A stretch of 64,000 nt of DNA from Nitrincola alkalilacustris (GTDB taxonomy: Bacteria; Pseudomonadota; Gammaproteobacteria; Pseudomonadales; Balneatricaceae), in assembly GCF_008973755.1 (NCBI RefSeq), contig NZ_WBOM01000002.1, positions 434,001 through 498,000 of the forward strand, read 5' to 3'. A program made the translations under genes and the position numbers. The notes under the pieces are model-generated. The model did not search any database and had not been told where the DNA came from. It saw nothing but the letters and a program-made list of their open reading frames with translations. Numbering within the stretch: position 1 is the first letter of the stretch; the number at the start of each line of letters is the position of its first letter. This document shows, in pieces, positions 52,489 through 61,644 of this stretch.

Positions 52489-54192
52489 ATGGCAAAGATT
52501 TCCCGGCAGGCCTATGCCGAAATGTTTGGACCGACAACCGGTGATCGCCTGAGACTGGCAGATACAGAGCTTTGGCTGGAGGTTGAGAAGGACTTCACCA
52601 TCTATGGTGATGAGGTCAAGTTTGGCGGGGGTAAGGTGATCCGCGATGGTATGGGGCAGAGCCAACGCCCTGATTCCGAAACCATGGATCTTGTGATCAC
52701 CAATGCGCTGATTATCGATCACTGGGGTATCGTCAAGGCGGATGTCGGCATCAAACATGGCCGCATTGTCAGTATTGGCAAGGCGGGCAACCCGGATGTG
52801 CAGCCTGGTGTCACGATTGTGATCGGGCCAGGTACGGAGGTGATTGCCGGTGAGGGGCAGATACTCACGGCAGGAGGCGTCGACTCGCATATCCACTTTA
52901 TCTGCCCACAGCAGGTTGAAGAAGCACTCAGCTCCGGGGTTACCACCATGCTTGGTGGTGGCACCGGCCCTGCCACAGGTACTAATGCCACCACCTGTAC
53001 ACCCGGCCCCTGGAACATCTATCGCATGCTGGAGGCGGCTGACTCAATGCCGATGAATCTGGGCTTTCTTGGTAAGGGAAATGCGAGCCAGCCAGAGGCG
53101 CTGCGTGAGCAGATTGCGGCTGGCGCGATGGGGCTCAAACTGCATGAAGACTGGGGAACCACACCCGCAGCCATCGACTGCTGTCTGAGTGTTGCGGACG
53201 AGATGGATGTGCAGGTCGCGATCCATACCGATACCCTGAACGAGTCGGGTTTTGTCGAGGATACGCTGGCTGCCATCGGTGGCCGAGTGATTCACACCTA
53301 CCATACCGAGGGGGCGGGTGGCGGCCATGCGCCGGATATCATCAAGGCGTGTGGTGAATCCAATATTCTGCCGTCCTCCACCAATCCGACCCGACCCTAC
53401 ACGATCAATACGGTGGATGAGCATCTGGATATGCTGATGGTCTGCCATCATCTTGATCCGTCGATTGCTGAAGATGTGGCGTTTGCGGAATCGCGGATAC
53501 GGCGTGAAACCATCGCTGCGGAAGATATTCTGCATGATCTGGGGGCGTTCTCAATGATCGCGTCTGATTCCCAGGCGATGGGGCGAGTCGGTGAGGTGAT
53601 CATCCGCACCTGGCAGACGGCGCACAAGATGAAGGTGCAGAGGGGAGCTCTCAGTGGCGACACGTCCCGCAATGATAATAACCGCATCAAACGTTACATC
53701 GCCAAATATACGATCAACCCGGCACTGACACATGGTATCGCGCACGAGGTCGGCTCCATCGAGCCGGGTAAGCTGGCAGATCTTGTGCTCTGGAAACCCG
53801 CTTTCTTTGGCATCAAGCCCAGTCTGATCGTCAAGGGCGGGATGATTGCGATGGCGCCGATGGGCGATCCCAACGCTTCCATCCCGACCCCTCAGCCCTC
53901 TCATTATCGCCCCATGTTCGGTTCCATCGGGCGTGCCGTACAGAGCACCTCAATGCTGTTTCTGTCACAGGCAGGGATTGCGGCGGGTGTGCATGAGAGC
54001 CTGGGGCTGCGCAGCCGGATCGGTGAGGTGCGCGGCTGTCGTACCGTGACCAAGGATAAGATGATTCTGAACAGCTACCAGCCGGTGATAGAGCTTGATT
54101 CCCAGACCTATGAGGTGCGCGCCGATGGTGAGCTACTGGTGTGCGAACCGGCAGACTGCCTGCCGATGGCGCAGCGCTACTTTTTGTTTTAG
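52489..54192 (+). CDS. ureC: Urease alpha (catalytic) subunit
   Basis: A 567-residue catalytic subunit. With the start at 52489 the Klebsiella numbering is kept exactly: nickel ligands His134, His136, His246, His272 and Asp360, the carbamylated Lys217 (GLKLHEDWG), and the flap His320 next to Cys319. All residues needed for activity are present. A GTG at 52483 is the alternative start; AGGAG 9 bases before the ATG supports 52489. Its stop codon lies at the edge of a 14-base tandem repeat. Confidence 0.98.
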   Translation: MAKISRQAYAEMFGPTTGDRLRLADTELWLEVEKDFTIYGDEVKFGGGKVIRDGMGQSQRPDSETMDLVITNALIIDHWGIVKADVGIKHGRIVSIGKAGNPDVQPGVTIVIGPGTEVIAGEGQILTAGGVDSHIHFICPQQVEEALSSGVTTMLGGGTGPATGTNATTCTPGPWNIYRMLEAADSMPMNLGFLGKGNASQPEALREQIAAGAMGLKLHEDWGTTPAAIDCCLSVADEMDVQVAIHTDTLNESGFVEDTLAAIGGRVIHTYHTEGAGGGHAPDIIKACGESNILPSSTNPTRPYTINTVDEHLDMLMVCHHLDPSIAEDVAFAESRIRRETIAAEDILHDLGAFSMIASDSQAMGRVGEVIIRTWQTAHKMKVQRGALSGDTSRNDNNRIKRYIAKYTINPALTHGIAHEVGSIEPGKLADLVLWKPAFFGIKPSLIVKGGMIAMAPMGDPNASIPTPQPSHYRPMFGSIGRAVQSTSMLFLSQAGIAAGVHESLGLRSRIGEVRGCRTVTKDKMILNSYQPVIELDSQTYEVRADGELLVCEPADCLPMAQRYFLF

Positions 54193-54260
54193 GTGCGCTG
54201 ATTTAGGTGCGTTGTTTCAGGTGAGCTGTTTTAGATGCGCTGTTTCAGAAGTGGGCTTTC
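54191..54260 (+). repeat. Five tandem 14-base repeats between ureC and ureE
   Basis: Five consecutive 14-base units start at 54191, 54205, 54219, 54233 and 54247, for example AGGTGCGCTGATTT, AGGTGCGTTGTTTC, AGGTGAGCTGTTTT, AGATGCGCTGTTTC and AGAAGTGGGCTTTC. Similarity fades along the array. The array overlaps the ureC stop codon. Confidence 0.8.
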
Positions 54261-54293
54261 ACGTTTATACGCAGTTTTTAAAGGATAGGCACA

Positions 54294-54830
54294 ATGATTC
54301 GATTTACCCGAAAACTGGATGACGCAGCACAGGCGAATGTCAGCCTCAGCCTGCCGATAGACCAGCGGATTCGCAGCCGATTGCGGGTGACCCTGGATGA
54401 TGGCCGTGAAGCGGGGCTATTTTTGCCGCGGGGCCAGATTCTGCGCGGTAGTGATCTGCTGGCGAGTGAGTGCGGGCTGATCGTGGTGATCAAGGCGGCG
54501 CCTGAATCGGTATCCACTCTCTACAGTGATGATCCCTTTGCTCTGATGCGGGCCAGTTACCACCTGGGCAACCGCCATGTACCGCTGCAGATAGCACCGG
54601 GATTTGTGCGCTACCAGCATGATCATGTTCTGGATGCGATGGTAGAGGGTTTGGGGTTGAGTGTGACCTGTGAAACAGCGCCTTTTGAACCAGAGGCCGG
54701 AGCCTATGCCGGTGATGGGCATGGTGGCCATCATCATGGCGATCATCAGGATGGTCATCACCACAACCATCAACAAGGCCATCAAAAAGACCATCACCAC
54801 GATCATCACAAACATGACAACGATGAATAG
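54294..54830 (+). CDS. ureE: Urease accessory protein UreE (nickel metallochaperone)
   Basis: A 178-residue nickel chaperone with the usual two domains (LRVTLDDGREAGLFLPRGQI, then YHLGNRHVPLQIAPGFVRYQ and HDHVLDAMVEGLG) and a histidine-rich tail from about residue 140 to the end (roughly 18 His in 38 residues). The tail can store nickel. It is separated from ureC by a tandem repeat array and followed by ureJ. Confidence 0.95.
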   Translation: MIRFTRKLDDAAQANVSLSLPIDQRIRSRLRVTLDDGREAGLFLPRGQILRGSDLLASECGLIVVIKAAPESVSTLYSDDPFALMRASYHLGNRHVPLQIAPGFVRYQHDHVLDAMVEGLGLSVTCETAPFEPEAGAYAGDGHGGHHHGDHQDGHHHNHQQGHQKDHHHDHHKHDNDE

Positions 54831-54869
54831 CAGGATCACTGCACTGACGACCGACAGAAGGAAACACGC

Positions 54870-55421
54870 ATGAAACTGATCAAGACGATGACGTTTACCC
54901 TCGCTCTGTTGAGCTCTCCATTGGCACTGGCGCATGCGGGTGTTCATCTCAGTCATGGCTTTGTTGAAGGGCTGTTGCATCCGTTGACCGGCCTGGATCA
55001 TCTGCTGATGCTGCTGGGTGTGGGTGCAATGGGAGCCTGGATGGTGGCCGAGAAACGCTATGCACTCTATGCCGGTGCGATCATCTCCCTGCTCGGTGGT
55101 GCACTGCTGGGGCTGGCAACCGGTTGGGGTGCCGGTGTTGAGGAGATGATTCTGCTGTCACTGTTTGTAATAGCCGCTTGTCTCTTTTTCAAACGCAGCA
55201 ATCCAGTGGCGATGGTGGCGGCCCTGATGCTGGTGCTGTTTCATGGCTGGGCGCATGGGATCGAGATGCCGGCAGGTGATGTGTCAGCCTTTCTGCCGGG
55301 TATGTTGCTGATGGCGACGGTTCTGATGGCTGTTGGCTTTATGCTGGGCAAGCTTATCCAGCCCAAATGGCTGGGGGCGGGCAGTGGTGTGGCAGCGGCT
55401 CTGATCGCAGCATTGGGTTGA
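54870..55421 (+). CDS. ureJ: HupE/UreJ family protein
   Basis: A 183-residue membrane protein: signal-like first helix (residues 1-22) and five to six further helices. HLSHGFVEGLLHPLTGLDHL and FHGWAHGIEMP are the HupE/UreJ metal-binding signatures. Members are proposed nickel permeases. It lies between ureE and ureF, in keeping with nickel supply for urease. Confidence 0.92.
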   Translation: MKLIKTMTFTLALLSSPLALAHAGVHLSHGFVEGLLHPLTGLDHLLMLLGVGAMGAWMVAEKRYALYAGAIISLLGGALLGLATGWGAGVEEMILLSLFVIAACLFFKRSNPVAMVAALMLVLFHGWAHGIEMPAGDVSAFLPGMLLMATVLMAVGFMLGKLIQPKWLGAGSGVAAALIAALG

Positions 55422-55429
55422 GCCGATTC

Positions 55430-56128
55430 ATGCTGTCTGACCTGCGTCTTTTCCAACTTATCAGCCCAGCCCTGCCGGTGGGTGCGTTCACCTATTCTCA
55501 GGGGCTGGAGTGGGCGATCGAGGCGGGTTGGGTGGTGGATGCTGATTCGCTGGCGGACTGGCTCGGCAGTGTCATGCAGCACAGTGTGATGTCGCTGGAA
55601 CTGCCGATTCTGATCCGTCTGCATCGTGGTTTTTCGGCGTTACATCTCGTTAATGAAGCTTCTGAGGCTGAAGCGACAAAGCAGATGATTCGTGACTGGT
55701 GCCAGTATCTGATCGCCAGTCGAGAGAGCGCTGAACTCAGGGCAGAGGAGCGACAGCGGGGTAAGGCACTGGCCGTTTTGTTGCCATCTCTGGCGATCGA
55801 TCTGCCGCCTGATACTGCTGATGCGATCCGACAGACACAACTGGCCGGTATGGCGCTGGCAGCTGTGCGCTGGGGCATTGCAGAAGAAGCCCTGTGCCAA
55901 GGTTATCTGTGGAGTTGGCTGGAGAACAGTGTGATGGCAGGGGTCAAGCTGGTGCCTCTGGGGCAGACGGCGGGGCAGCAGTTGCTGCTGAAACTGTCAG
56001 AAAAGGCTCCCCTGATGATTGAGCAGGCGTTGTCCTTGCCGGATGCGTTGGTCGGCAGTTCAACCCCGGCGCTGGCGATCGCATCCAGCCGCCATGAAAC
56101 CCAATACACCCGGCTGTTTCGTTCCTGA
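55430..56128 (+). CDS. ureF: Urease accessory protein UreF
   Basis: A 232-residue accessory protein. FQLISPALPVGAFTYSQGLE, then VMAGVKLVPLGQTAGQQLLL are UreF signatures. UreF links UreD and UreG and gates GTP-dependent nickel insertion. The frame opens at 55367 inside ureJ, but ATG at 55430 gives the normal length; it is 8 bases after the ureJ stop. Confidence 0.94.
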   Translation: MLSDLRLFQLISPALPVGAFTYSQGLEWAIEAGWVVDADSLADWLGSVMQHSVMSLELPILIRLHRGFSALHLVNEASEAEATKQMIRDWCQYLIASRESAELRAEERQRGKALAVLLPSLAIDLPPDTADAIRQTQLAGMALAAVRWGIAEEALCQGYLWSWLENSVMAGVKLVPLGQTAGQQLLLKLSEKAPLMIEQALSLPDALVGSSTPALAIASSRHETQYTRLFRS

Positions 56129-56175
56129 TACGGAACTTGAGCTATTCATTCAATGATAATTCTGGATAAATGATA

Positions 56176-56802
56176 ATGAGCGACTACAAATCCCCTCTGC
56201 GAATCGGTGTCGGTGGTCCGGTTGGCTCCGGTAAAACCGCACTGCTTGAAGTACTGTGTAAAGCGATCAGAGATAATTTCAGCATCGCGGTCGTCACCAA
56301 CGATATCTATACCCAGGAGGATGCCCGCATCCTGACCCAGGCAGAAGCCTTGCCGGCTGATCGCATCGTGGGTGTTGAAACCGGAGGTTGTCCTCACACA
56401 GCGATTCGTGAAGATGCCTCAATGAATCTGGCAGCGGTCGAGGACCTTGCACGGCTGCACAAGGATCTGGATGTGGTCTTTGTCGAAAGTGGCGGCGATA
56501 ACCTCAGCGCTACCTTCAGCCCGGAACTGGCGGATCTGACCATCTATGTGATTGATGTGGCAGAAGGGGAGAAGATTCCACGCAAAGGTGGCCCAGGCAT
56601 CACGCGTTCAGATCTGCTTGTGATTAACAAGATCGACCTGGCGCCCTATGTTGGCGCTGATCTGAGTGTGATGGAGTCGGATACCAAGCGGATGCGCCCC
56701 GGCAAGCCCTATGTGTTTACCAATCTCAAGACCGGTATCGGGCTGGATGTGATCATTGAATTCATTATCAGGCAGGGGATGCTTGAAGCCAAGGCGGGAT
56801 GA
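56176..56802 (+). CDS. ureG: Urease accessory protein UreG (GTPase)
   Basis: A 208-residue SIMIBI GTPase with P-loop [23 protein letters not shown], the metal motif [15 protein letters not shown] (Cys-Pro-His) and the base-specific NKIDLA. It drives nickel delivery to urease by GTP hydrolysis. ATG at 56176 is preferred over 56170 from ribosome-site spacing. It closes the urease locus; a hairpin follows. Confidence 0.97.
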   Translation: MSDYKSPLRIGVGGPVGSGKTALLEVLCKAIRDNFSIAVVTNDIYTQEDARILTQAEALPADRIVGVETGGCPHTAIREDASMNLAAVEDLARLHKDLDVVFVESGGDNLSATFSPELADLTIYVIDVAEGEKIPRKGGPGITRSDLLVINKIDLAPYVGADLSVMESDTKRMRPGKPYVFTNLKTGIGLDVIIEFIIRQGMLEAKAG

Positions 56803-56818
56803 CTATCGGTTAACAATC

Positions 56819-56858
56819 GCCCACATGCGTGTCTTATATTTCAGTCACACATGTGGGC
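56819..56858. terminator. Stem-loop between ureG and gpt (convergent)
   Basis: GCCCACATG (56819-56827) pairs with CATGTGGGC (56850-56858), 22-base loop that can pair further (TGTGT-type). It may end both converging transcripts; no T-run is seen. Confidence 0.5.
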
Positions 56859-56908
56859 AGCGTCTCTGTAAAGCAGTCTCAGTAAAAGCCTCCTCAACTA
56901 AACCAGTA

Positions 56909-57412
56909 TCAGCGAGGATTGCGCTCAGCCAGCGGTGCGGAGAAGGTGTACTCCATATCCCAGGGGAAACGGATCCAGGTATCCTGGCTTACTTCTGTAA
57001 CAAAGGTGTCTACTAAGGGCTTGCCGGCTGGTTTGGCATAGATCGTAGCAAAATGTGCCTTGGGCAGCATCTCGCGGACATGACGGGCGGTCTTGCCGGT
57101 ATCAACCAGGTCATCAATCAGCAGCATCCCTTCGCCATCACCCTCAATACCTTTCAGGATATTCAGCTCACCCTGAAGTAAGGCTGTGCCACTGTCGGCA
57201 TCTGTCTCGTAACTGGTGACACAGATGGTGTCGATCAGTCGAATATCCATTTCTCGGGCGAGGATGGCTGCAGGAACAAGACCTCCACGGGTGATTGCCA
57301 CGATACCCTTCCACGGGCCCATTTCAAGCAGGCGCCAGGAGAGCGCTCGGGCATTACGGTGCAGTTCTTCCCAGGATACGGGGAAGTCCTTGTTGTATGG
57401 ATTAACTGACAT
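56909..57412 (-). CDS. gpt: Xanthine-guanine phosphoribosyltransferase
   Basis: A 167-residue purine salvage enzyme (EC 2.4.2.22 type). The PRPP-binding motif [13 protein letters not shown] and [19 protein letters not shown] are those of Gpt. ATG at 57412 has GGAGAG 7 bases before it and is preferred to ATG at 57427. A long structured leader lies directly upstream (57428-57492). Confidence 0.93.
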   Translation of the reverse strand: MSVNPYNKDFPVSWEELHRNARALSWRLLEMGPWKGIVAITRGGLVPAAILAREMDIRLIDTICVTSYETDADSGTALLQGELNILKGIEGDGEGMLLIDDLVDTGKTARHVREMLPKAHFATIYAKPAGKPLVDTFVTEVSQDTWIRFPWDMEYTFSAPLAERNPR

Positions 57413-57427
57413 GATGTGGCTCTCCAT

Positions 57428-57492
57428 GGGGTTGACGCCTTCAGGCCATCACCCTTTGTCAAGGTAATGGCCTGTTACAAAGGCGCGACCCC
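57428..57492 (-). promoter_or_regulatory. Structured 5' leader of gpt
   Basis: Three nested perfect helices pair across 65 bases: GGGGT (57428-57432) with ACCCC (57488-57492), CGCCTT (57436-57441) with AAGGCG (57480-57485), and CAGGCCAT (57442-57449) with ATGGCCTG (57467-57474). The hairpin base is next to the alternative gpt start and close to its ribosome site. It does not match the purine riboswitch pattern I know. Confidence 0.6.
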
Positions 57493-57570
57493 GTTAAAAA
57501 AGTGCGCTATTTTAACCTGCTGTCGTCTATTTGTCAGTCAGAAAATAGGCATCAGTACTGCCTGGCTGTA

Positions 57571-59349
57571 TCAGGTTTTAACTTTCGATTCGACCTCATA
57601 AAAACGCCATGAGGATTTACCTGATGCTTTGGCCTGATACATGGCCGCATCACCTGCTATCATAAGCTTGTCAAGCGATGTGCCATGTTCAGGGTAAAGC
57701 GCTATGCCAATACTGACACCTATTTCACACACCTTATCCTGATACTCGATGGGCGCTCTGATAGCCTGAATCACCTTGTCGGCAACAACGCTGGCATCCT
57801 CTTCTGAGGCGATATTTTCCAGCAGTATGACAAATTCATCACCCCCGATGCGCACAACCGAGTCACTGCCACGTATCTCAGAGCGAAAGCGCCCAGCCAC
57901 AATCTTCAATACCTCATCACCAGTAGTGTGGCCATACTGATCGTTGATCGGTTTGAACCCATCGAGGTCCATGTACAGCAGCGCCATGCGCTGATGATTA
58001 CGACGAGCCTTGAGATCGGCTACGTTGAAGCGATCATAGAATTGTGTACGGTTGGGCAGGCCGGTAAGGCTGTCATGTTCAGCCATATGGCGGATTAGGT
58101 CCTCTGAGGCTTTACGTGAGGTGATATCTATCATGGTGCCGATCGTACCTACAACCTGCCCGTTGGCGTCCTGGTGTGTTGTGGCTCGAACAACCACCCA
58201 GAGAAAGGTGCTGTCAGCACAGCCGATACGAAACTCCTCCATATAGGGTGTGCTGTCAGTGTTTCTGATCAGTGCAAAGCAGCGCTCTTGGGCGCGGGGG
58301 TGTTCATCCGGATGCAAAAGCTCAATCCAGTCCCTGCCCAATCGGCTCTTGATGGTAAAACCGGTCAGAGATTGAAACGCCGGGTTCAGGTAGGTAATCC
58401 GTCGCTTGTTATCTGTCTGAAAAACGACATCCTTGATATGCTCAGACAACTCACGATAAAGCCTTTCAGAGGACTCAAGTCGGTAGGTCTGGCGACCAAT
58501 ATACCAGACAAACAGGGTGCTGATGAGTGCCAGGAGTACGCCGGTAGTTTGCAGCAGCATCACTAGCCACAGATGCTTTCCGGTTGATCCGGCTGTAGGT
58601 CTGGCTGCGATCTGCCATTCGCCGTTAAGCACTTTTACCTGGCTGTAGATAACTGCCGGGTCATTGAAAATAGTAGGATCGCCGTAAAAAATGGCACCTT
58701 CTTTGCCCATTCCATCAACCCCCCGCAAGGCAATATTGAGGGGGTTGTCCGCTCCGTCAATACCGGCGAACTGGAGTAACTGCTCGAAGTCTATTGGAGT
58801 GCTCATCAGTCCCCAGTAGCGATCACTGCCATCAGACTCCGTGACAAAAACCGGTACACGATGAATCACTCCCATACCACCCTGAGCGAGATGATGCGGG
58901 CCAGCAAGGACAGGTTGGCCAGTTTCCATGACACGACGTGTAGCTGCTCCCTGCTGAGGGTGGTTGAGGATATCCAGCCCTAACGCGGCTTCATTGCCTT
59001 CCAGCGGATAGACATAACGGATGATATTATCTGGAGCCAGGGTGATATTTCTTATCACTGTATCCTGCTCAAGCAACTGAGCTGAAATGGCTTCAAACAA
59101 TGCATGTTCGATATCACCAGTGGTTGACACAAAAGCCACGAGTCCTGCCGTCAGATTGATGGCACCATTGAATGCGCCCTCAAGCTGAGCACGCATCTCA
59201 GACAGTTTTTCAACATGGAGAGCGCGTTCCTGTTTGAGAGCCTGGCTGTCATAAAGGGCTGCAGCTACAAAGAAAAACAACCCTGTCACTATTCCGACTA
59301 TCGGAGGTGATAAGGGTCTGATAAACCGCAACAAATTGAAACGTTTCAT
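57571..59349 (-). CDS. Membrane diguanylate cyclase with CHASE, PAS and GGDEF domains
   Basis: A 592-residue protein: helix near residues 13-35, periplasmic CHASE domain (about 75-240), second helix near 260-285, PAS with PAC (about 300-415) and GGDEF domain with motif GGDEF (SVVRIGGDEFVILLENI). The I-site RGSD is present. It makes c-di-GMP; the CHASE part senses an unknown external ligand. It is a single-gene unit, the third GGDEF protein in the window. Confidence 0.93.
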   Translation of the reverse strand: MKRFNLLRFIRPLSPPIVGIVTGLFFFVAAALYDSQALKQERALHVEKLSEMRAQLEGAFNGAINLTAGLVAFVSTTGDIEHALFEAISAQLLEQDTVIRNITLAPDNIIRYVYPLEGNEAALGLDILNHPQQGAATRRVMETGQPVLAGPHHLAQGGMGVIHRVPVFVTESDGSDRYWGLMSTPIDFEQLLQFAGIDGADNPLNIALRGVDGMGKEGAIFYGDPTIFNDPAVIYSQVKVLNGEWQIAARPTAGSTGKHLWLVMLLQTTGVLLALISTLFVWYIGRQTYRLESSERLYRELSEHIKDVVFQTDNKRRITYLNPAFQSLTGFTIKSRLGRDWIELLHPDEHPRAQERCFALIRNTDSTPYMEEFRIGCADSTFLWVVVRATTHQDANGQVVGTIGTMIDITSRKASEDLIRHMAEHDSLTGLPNRTQFYDRFNVADLKARRNHQRMALLYMDLDGFKPINDQYGHTTGDEVLKIVAGRFRSEIRGSDSVVRIGGDEFVILLENIASEEDASVVADKVIQAIRAPIEYQDKVCEIGVSIGIALYPEHGTSLDKLMIAGDAAMYQAKASGKSSWRFYEVESKVKT

Positions 59350-59567
59350 GCTGTGAGCATCCGTTTTACTGCCAAGTGCTGCTCCCCCGGCTTTCCATGA
59401 ACTCAGTCATTTACGCTATTATAGGCATAATAGACCCTTTGGTGTGAAAGGGATTCGGTTTTGATTTGAAGAGTGTAACAGGTTAGTGTGTAACCTTAAT
59501 CCGGCAGTATGATCAGTTTGATGCTGAACAGCCTGTCGAAAAAATGAACAATGTGGGGAACCAAGTA

Positions 59568-59993
59568 ATGTCAACTCATCTTGAGGCCGTTGATCACGTG
59601 GGTATGCAGACCACTCACGAGGAAGAGATGGCGCTTTTTGAAAAGATAAGTGCATATATTCATGAGATTCGCAAAGGCTCTGAGCACAAGCAAGAGCTTG
59701 AAAATCTGCTTATCACTTTGCTTGAACATGCTCAGCTGCATTTTGCTGAGGAAGAGCAGATGATGCAGGAGATCGACTTTCCGTCCTATGAGGCTCATGC
59801 TCAGGAGCATACTGAGGCTCTGGTCAGGCTGGAAGCGATCGTTGAAACCTGGCGCAAATACGAGAATCTGGATGTGCTGGAGCGAGGTTTGATGATCGAT
59901 TATTACGACTGGCTGAAGCATCATGTTCTGACGATGGATATGCTGACAGCACGTTTTATCAATATTCATCAAATGCAGCAGGAAGCTTCCTGA
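59568..59993 (+). CDS. Bacteriohemerythrin
   Basis: A 141-residue four-helix hemerythrin. The diiron ligand pattern is visible: H in AVDHVGMQ/THEEEM, HAQLHFAEEEQMM, EAHAQEH and WLKHHVLTMD. It binds oxygen at a non-heme diiron site, as sensor or carrier. ATG at 59568 follows GGGGA; ATG at 59544 is the longer alternative. It is divergent from the CHASE-GGDEF gene. Confidence 0.9.
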   Translation: MSTHLEAVDHVGMQTTHEEEMALFEKISAYIHEIRKGSEHKQELENLLITLLEHAQLHFAEEEQMMQEIDFPSYEAHAQEHTEALVRLEAIVETWRKYENLDVLERGLMIDYYDWLKHHVLTMDMLTARFINIHQMQQEAS

Positions 59994-60041
59994 CTGGTCA
60001 ATTGATCAGAGGCGGAGTTCAGAGGTGGAGAGTGAGTGGCC

Positions 60042-60074
60042 CCAGACCCGATTATCGGGCCTGGAGCTTTGTCT
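60042..60074 (+). terminator. Terminator after hemerythrin gene
   Basis: CCAGACCCGA (60042-60051) pairs with TCGGGCCTGG (60055-60064) except for one mismatch; loop TTA; then AGCTTTGTCT. Confidence 0.6.
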
Positions 60075-60103
60075 ATGTCAGTTACTTTAATGAGACGGCG
60101 GGA

Positions 60104-61054
60104 TTATCTGTTCTGATCGAGCAGTTCCTTCAGGCTGCCAACAGCACCCAATACGCTGGATGACTCGTATGGCAGGAAGACGCGATCGCCCTCTTTAGCG
60201 ATCTCGGGCAGGGTTTTAAGGTACTCAAGACCAAGCAGATAACCGATAACCAGCTTTGGATCAAACTGTCCGCCACCTGCAGCCAGGATCTGGTCAATAG
60301 CCTGGCGCTCACCTTCAGCACGCAATATGGCAGCCAGTTTTTCACCCTCGGCAACCAGTACGTTCGATTCCTTCTCACCCTGCGCTCTGGCGATGGCAGC
60401 TTCACGCTCACCATTGGCCTGAAGCACCAGAGCACGACGCTCACGCTCAGCAGCCATCTGCTTACGCATCGCATCTTCCACTTCACGAGGAATAGTGATG
60501 TCCTGGATCTCGACACGGGTAACCTTCACCCCCCACTTGTTACCGGCCTCATCCATGACGATCTGCAGTTTATCGTTGATCTCCTGGCGTGACTCAAAGA
60601 GTTTATCCAGCTCCATCTTACCCATTTCGGAACGCAATGAGGTTTTGGCCAGAATCTCAATCGCCTGCACCAGGTTCTCTGCCTGATACACGGCTCTCTC
60701 AGGATCGATTACCTGGAAATAGAGTGCTCCATTGACCGAGACACTGACGTTATCGGCTGTCACCACTGACTGTCCCGGGAAGTCGAGGACCGTTTCACGA
60801 CGGTCTATGCGTGTCACTTCACTGACGATCGCAACAGGTTCGTTGTTGATGATCTGATATCCACGCATCTTGATCGAGCGCGGCAGGTCTACAAAAGGAA
60901 TGATCCAGTTGATACCGGGTGAGAGAGTCTTGTGATAACTGCCGAGGCGCTCAATGACGATCGCTTCGGACTGCTGAACGATCTTCAGCCCTTTGATGAC
61001 GAGTATCAGCACCATGATGCTGATGATAATCGCTATGACTAGCATGACTTCCAT
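60104..61054 (-). CDS. SPFH/stomatin-like protein
   Basis: A 316-residue band-7 protein: N-terminal membrane helix (about residues 2-25), SPFH domain (IVIERLGSYHKTLSPGINWI, ETVLDFPGQSVVTADNVSVS) and a coiled-coil tail (RKQMAAERERRALVLQANGE). Such QmcA/stomatin-like proteins form large membrane rings and act in membrane quality control. It follows the NfeD-like gene on the same strand, the usual pairing in bacteria. Confidence 0.93.
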   Translation of the reverse strand: MEVMLVIAIIISIMVLILVIKGLKIVQQSEAIVIERLGSYHKTLSPGINWIIPFVDLPRSIKMRGYQIINNEPVAIVSEVTRIDRRETVLDFPGQSVVTADNVSVSVNGALYFQVIDPERAVYQAENLVQAIEILAKTSLRSEMGKMELDKLFESRQEINDKLQIVMDEAGNKWGVKVTRVEIQDITIPREVEDAMRKQMAAERERRALVLQANGEREAAIARAQGEKESNVLVAEGEKLAAILRAEGERQAIDQILAAGGGQFDPKLVIGYLLGLEYLKTLPEIAKEGDRVFLPYESSSVLGAVGSLKELLDQNR

Positions 61055-61118
61055 TCTTGTATCCTTGCTGTATATCGGTGGTTTGAGGTGTCGTTGTTGA
61101 ACTGTGGTTAATGATGCT

Positions 61119-61532
61119 TCAGTCAGTCAGCGCGGTGATGCCATCAAATCGTATGATCTGGATCTTCTCGCCTGGGTGAAGTTCACGCGCCGAGAGACTC
61201 TTGACTGGGTAGCTGTCACCTTCAACACTGACTCGCAGGCTACCCTGGTTATTCAGAAAAAGCCTTCCGGACAGCATATGTTCTTCACCGGCCAGCGCAC
61301 TTCGGCGCTGAGACGGTGAAATCTTTGAGAAAAGAAATTTCAGCAGTGGTGCAAGCACCGCAGCTGCACCGGCGAAGGCAAACCATTGCGCCGAAACAGG
61401 CAGGCCGATCAGCGCAGCCAGCATGCCAAATAAAGCGGCAATACCGATCGCGAGGGCATAAAATCCGGTTCCAAGAAGTTCAACGATCATTAAAATGACG
61501 GCTGCTATGAGCCAGAAGTGCCAGGCATCCAT
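61119..61532 (-). CDS. NfeD-like membrane protein
   Basis: A 137-residue protein with two to three hydrophobic helices (about residues 5-60) and a C-terminal OB-fold domain (LSGRLFLNNQGSLRVSVEGD, YPVKSLSARELHPGEKIQII). NfeD short forms pair with stomatin-like proteins; here the stomatin-like gene follows 64 bases later. The ATG at 61532 has AGGGAT upstream and is chosen over the longer frame to 61610. Confidence 0.85.
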   Translation of the reverse strand: MDAWHFWLIAAVILMIVELLGTGFYALAIGIAALFGMLAALIGLPVSAQWFAFAGAAAVLAPLLKFLFSKISPSQRRSALAGEEHMLSGRLFLNNQGSLRVSVEGDSYPVKSLSARELHPGEKIQIIRFDGITALTD

Positions 61533-61644
61533 GGTAATATCCCTATCATCTGGTGGATCAAACAGAATCCCCTCCAGCCTTGTCGGCCCAAAGTCGCACG
61601 TCCCAACCATGAGAGATTGCTCCGATGCGATCTCGGAGGATCAA

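Noticed and set aside
54191-54260. CRISPR-like array
   Set aside because: Units are contiguous 14-mers with no spacers, so it is a tandem repeat.
57428-57492. Known purine riboswitch before gpt
   Set aside because: The three-way-junction core sequence of that class is not present; only simple nested helices are seen.
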